A stretch of DNA of 64,000 nucleotides from Malania oleifera (lineage: Eukaryota > Streptophyta > Magnoliopsida > Santalales > Ximeniaceae). The stretch spans positions 33,175,231 through 33,239,230 of the forward strand of contig NC_080420.1 in NCBI RefSeq assembly GCF_029873635.1. The letters run 5' to 3'. This document shows, piece after piece, positions 62,301 through 64,000 of this stretch. The number at the start of each line of letters is the position of its first letter. Position 1 is the stretch's first letter. The notes beneath the pieces were generated by a model, which was not told the DNA's origin, did not search any database, and saw only the letters and a list, made by a program, of their open reading frames with translations. Both the position numbers and the translations under genes were made by a program.

Positions 62301-64000
62301 ATACTCGAGAACTACCCTAGAATATGGTATCATGTATAGTTAATTTGCCAATATGTTGGGCACAGTGATGCAAACTATGAAGCCTAGTGTCACAATCCCA
62401 CATCAGGCACGTACTAAGAAGATTTTCGCCAAATAAGGATGGACTAGGTCTCAACTTTGGGAAGCTCCCTTTGTGGGGGCAAATCTGTGAGGCCTAATGG
62501 CCAAGAAGTTGGGCCAAAGCCCTTATTCATTTGGTTTTAGAGGCACCTTAGGGATATTACCATGTGAATGGGTCTCACATAGAGGTATGGGAAACTCTAA
62601 CAAGGGCATCAAAGATTACATGGAGGATCCTCCCACATTGGCAATGTACTAGGGAGATCTTGGCCATGTAATTAAAAATTAGATCTTAACCTTAGGAGGT
62701 GCCTTTTATGGAGGAAAACCATGAGGCTCAACATCAATAAGCCAAAGTAGACAATACCTCACTAGAGTTGTGCCAAGACCGTTACATTTAACTTGCTTGA
62801 TAATCGAGAAAATAAATAAGGAAACCTAAAATACTACTTTCCTAATAGCTTGAATCCAAAAATCTAATAATTTGAGACCTACTAAAAATACTACTAGAAA
62901 ACATCAAACAAAAATTAAAAAAAAAAACATATTATAGCAACATCTTCACATTGAGCAAATAACTCCAAATGCTTTGATGTTGCTCATGCATGACCTCGAC
63001 ATTCTCCATCAAGTGGTCAAGTCACACACAGTAAATATCTGTTCATGAATGCAGGCCAATGAACAATCAAGAACCCATGTGCCAAAGGAACAAGGCCACT
63101 CAAAGTGTTGACCCAGGAAAAAAAAAACATTCGACAGCATTCAAAGAAATGCACAATATAAAATATCACATTTTTTTAGCATTGTAAATTTGTTCAGCCC
63201 AACAACACAAACAATACACAATTAAATGCATCAAGCAGGCCAAACATAATTTAATTGTTAAAATTCAAATGAAGAAAACATAGATATCAAAGTCATAGAA
63301 ATCCTATGCACTACTGAGCCTAGCTTGAAAAATGTTGAAATTTTTCAGCTTGGCACCACCTAATGGGCCTTTTGAGTTTTGATATAAGCCTGGCCTAGTT
63401 TCACACAGGCAGACTGCTATGCCTTATTCTTTCTGATCCACTTGTCATAAGGAATAGAAATAATAAAGGAGTATCCACCTGAACTTTAGATGAAGATTCT
63501 GCAACTGCCTCCTTGGATGTTATGGTGCAATCAGCAATGGTTGAATCCTCCTTAGGAAACAGAAAACCTTTGTTGTTGTCATCTACATTTTCATGAATAA
63601 TTACAGAGGCATCCTTTCTAGTCTCACATAAGTTCTCTGCCAAATTTTTTCTCTCCTTCATTATGGAATGTAACTGCAAACAAAACATATTTGTAGGATG
63701 AGCGCTCTAGCTGGCACCATCGGTTAATAAATTGATGTATTTCCTCCATATTTTTTTAAAAATAAATAATAGAACTAACAGCAGAAAACATCAATTCACT
63801 CAGACGAAAGCAGGCAGGTAGTAGGGAATAAAAGCTGTGAGTAAAGTTGACAGCAAGGAAATGGAGAAGCAAGAAAGTATATACCTGACTCTGCATGCGC
63901 ACCCTTTCAACAGTAAGTTGTGTCACCATATCCATCATAAGCTTTGTTCTGGCATGTATCTCTTTTGCACATGCTACTTTTACATCATTAGTTTCGCACA
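56329..64000 (-). CDS. WIT-like protein (WPP-domain-interacting, tail-anchored), last three exons
   Basis: Three minus-strand exons at the right edge: 63885 to beyond 64000, 63479-63673, and 56329-56529 (stop). They join in frame: ...TKLMMDMVTQLTVERVRMQSQ|LHSIMKERKNLAENL...SSSKVQ|VDNQAEEG... The first two read as the end of a long coiled coil (heptad-like Leu/Met/Val pattern). The last exon has a ~20-residue hydrophobic segment (IYVFKATFVLLISILVTYLF) followed by only 11 residues, i.e. a C-terminal tail anchor. WIT proteins have this build: coiled coil, then tail anchor in the outer nuclear envelope, where they hold RanGAP and link to WIP/SUN complexes and myosin XI-i. Domain order and position next to PHYLLO both fit WIT2, but the match is from memory. 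The last intron is 6949 bp. Confidence 0.65.
57170..58410 (-). mobile_element. Possible LINE ORF1 remnant
   Basis: The minus strand reads a charged, low-hydrophobic stretch with several frame breaks (KVAFPTMAWEDRGS, NALDVYDKGCSNKSKVQ, EEPIDERVKLSKESKRRKD) in the style of the region between the zinc knuckle and the endonuclease of plant LINEs. No decisive motif is seen. It lies inside the last intron of the WIT-like gene. Confidence 0.3.
58415..58716 (-). mobile_element. TRIM element, complete
   Basis: Two terminal repeats (58415-58487, 73 bp; 58642-58716, 75 bp) start TGTTA and end TAACA. On the minus strand the internal region starts with a tRNA-Met primer-binding site (TGGTATCGGAGTTGG) and ends with a polypurine tract (GCGGGGGAG). 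There is no coding capacity, as usual for terminal-repeat retrotransposons in miniature. Flanks TGTTA and TGTTC may be the target duplication with one mismatch. Confidence 0.88.
59020..60840 (+). mobile_element. Ty1/Copia fossil with 3' LTR
   Basis: Sense-strand Copia remnant. It shows a protease-linked stretch (FFMGNSNTSPILGKGKV...LTDVLIPDICFNLV, about 59508-59640), then an RNase H end ([37 protein letters not shown] to DILTKGLPKKQFENF, 60390-60590), then a near-polypurine tract and an LTR starting TGTTGGAAAG at 60637. Most of pol between them is not recognisable. It is old and clearly dead. The LTR right end (about 60840) is uncertain. Confidence 0.8.
60850..61925. other. Intron DNA with small repeats
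   Basis: 60865-60960 holds GGTTTGACCGGTTGGACC words known from many plant repeats, and 61110-61680 is AT-rich. No gene was seen. Confidence 0.4.
61923..62222 (-). mobile_element. TRIM element, second copy
   Basis: Element 61928-62217, of the same family as that at 58415. Terminal repeats are about 61928-61995 and 62149-62217. The internal part shares CACGTG.AG, GAGATAAA.ACACGAT and GAACGCAGG..A words. Flanks GTAAT and GTAAC are a likely target duplication with one change. It is more decayed than the first copy. Confidence 0.8.
62398..62765. repeat. Two diverged direct repeats of about 125 bp
   Basis: 62398-62520 and 62629-62760 share CCCACAT..GGCA.GTACTA, GGAGATCTTGGCCA.. / AAGATTTTCGCCA.., and TGTGAGGCCTAATGGCCAA / CATGAGGCTC..AAGCCAAA. 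Such paired blocks are typical of a short LTR element. Not classified. 62766-63478 holds nothing else that I can name. Confidence 0.55.

Overview
The window is nuclear DNA from a flowering plant, most likely a eudicot and plausibly a woody one. The evidence is GT-AG introns of several kb in otherwise ordinary genes, AT-rich intergenic DNA, a plastid phylloquinone gene of the plant-only PHYLLO type, a long single-exon PPR gene, and a repeat content of Ty1/Copia elements, plant L1-type LINEs, TRIMs and a tRNA-derived SINE. The species cannot be named from the sequence.

Region 1 (1-35180, + strand): the 3' half of PHYLLO. Twelve coding exons between 2217 and 35180 encode the last ~788 residues: the end of MenD, all of MenC (o-succinylbenzoate synthase) and all of MenH (alpha/beta hydrolase). 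Every exon is open, phases match across junctions and the active-site residues I can check are kept, so the gene looks alive. Its introns are inflated by nested repeats. Intron 2821-11784 holds LINE pieces and a Copia fossil. Intron 13980-18947 holds a Copia fossil with LTRs and a 5-bp target duplication (TSD). Intron 19715-34930 (15.2 kb) holds a LINE that was itself entered by a solo LTR, by a 2.6-kb non-coding insert and by a nearly full-length Copia element.

Region 2 (35181-46700): 3' flank and intergenic DNA. It holds a LINE tail, a pair of inverted LTR-like arms (37688-39930), a 1416-bp solo LTR with a TSD (41978-43393), microsatellites, and three clusters of a reiterated palindromic GTCGAC word.

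Region 3 (46700-48890, - strand): a spliced, apparently non-coding gene with a telo-box/TATA promoter. One intron carries a C/D-box snoRNA with a perfect 10-bp terminal stem and a 16-nt antisense element to 25S rRNA. This is the most interesting unlabelled locus in the window.

Region 4 (49900-53800): a SINE between two inverted ~70-bp arms, a broken partial duplicate of a PPR gene, and the intact PPR gene (797 aa, - strand).

Region 5 (56329-64000, - strand): the last three exons of a tail-anchored coiled-coil protein, best read as a WIT (WPP-domain-interacting tail-anchored) protein. A 6.9-kb last intron holds two TRIMs, a Copia fossil and other repeats. As I recall the Arabidopsis map, PHYLLO and WIT2 are near neighbours there too, which would make this an old conserved neighbourhood. 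PHYLLO acts in plastid vitamin K1 synthesis, the snoRNA in rRNA methylation, the PPR protein probably in organelle RNA metabolism, and WIT at the nuclear envelope. They are neighbours, not a pathway.
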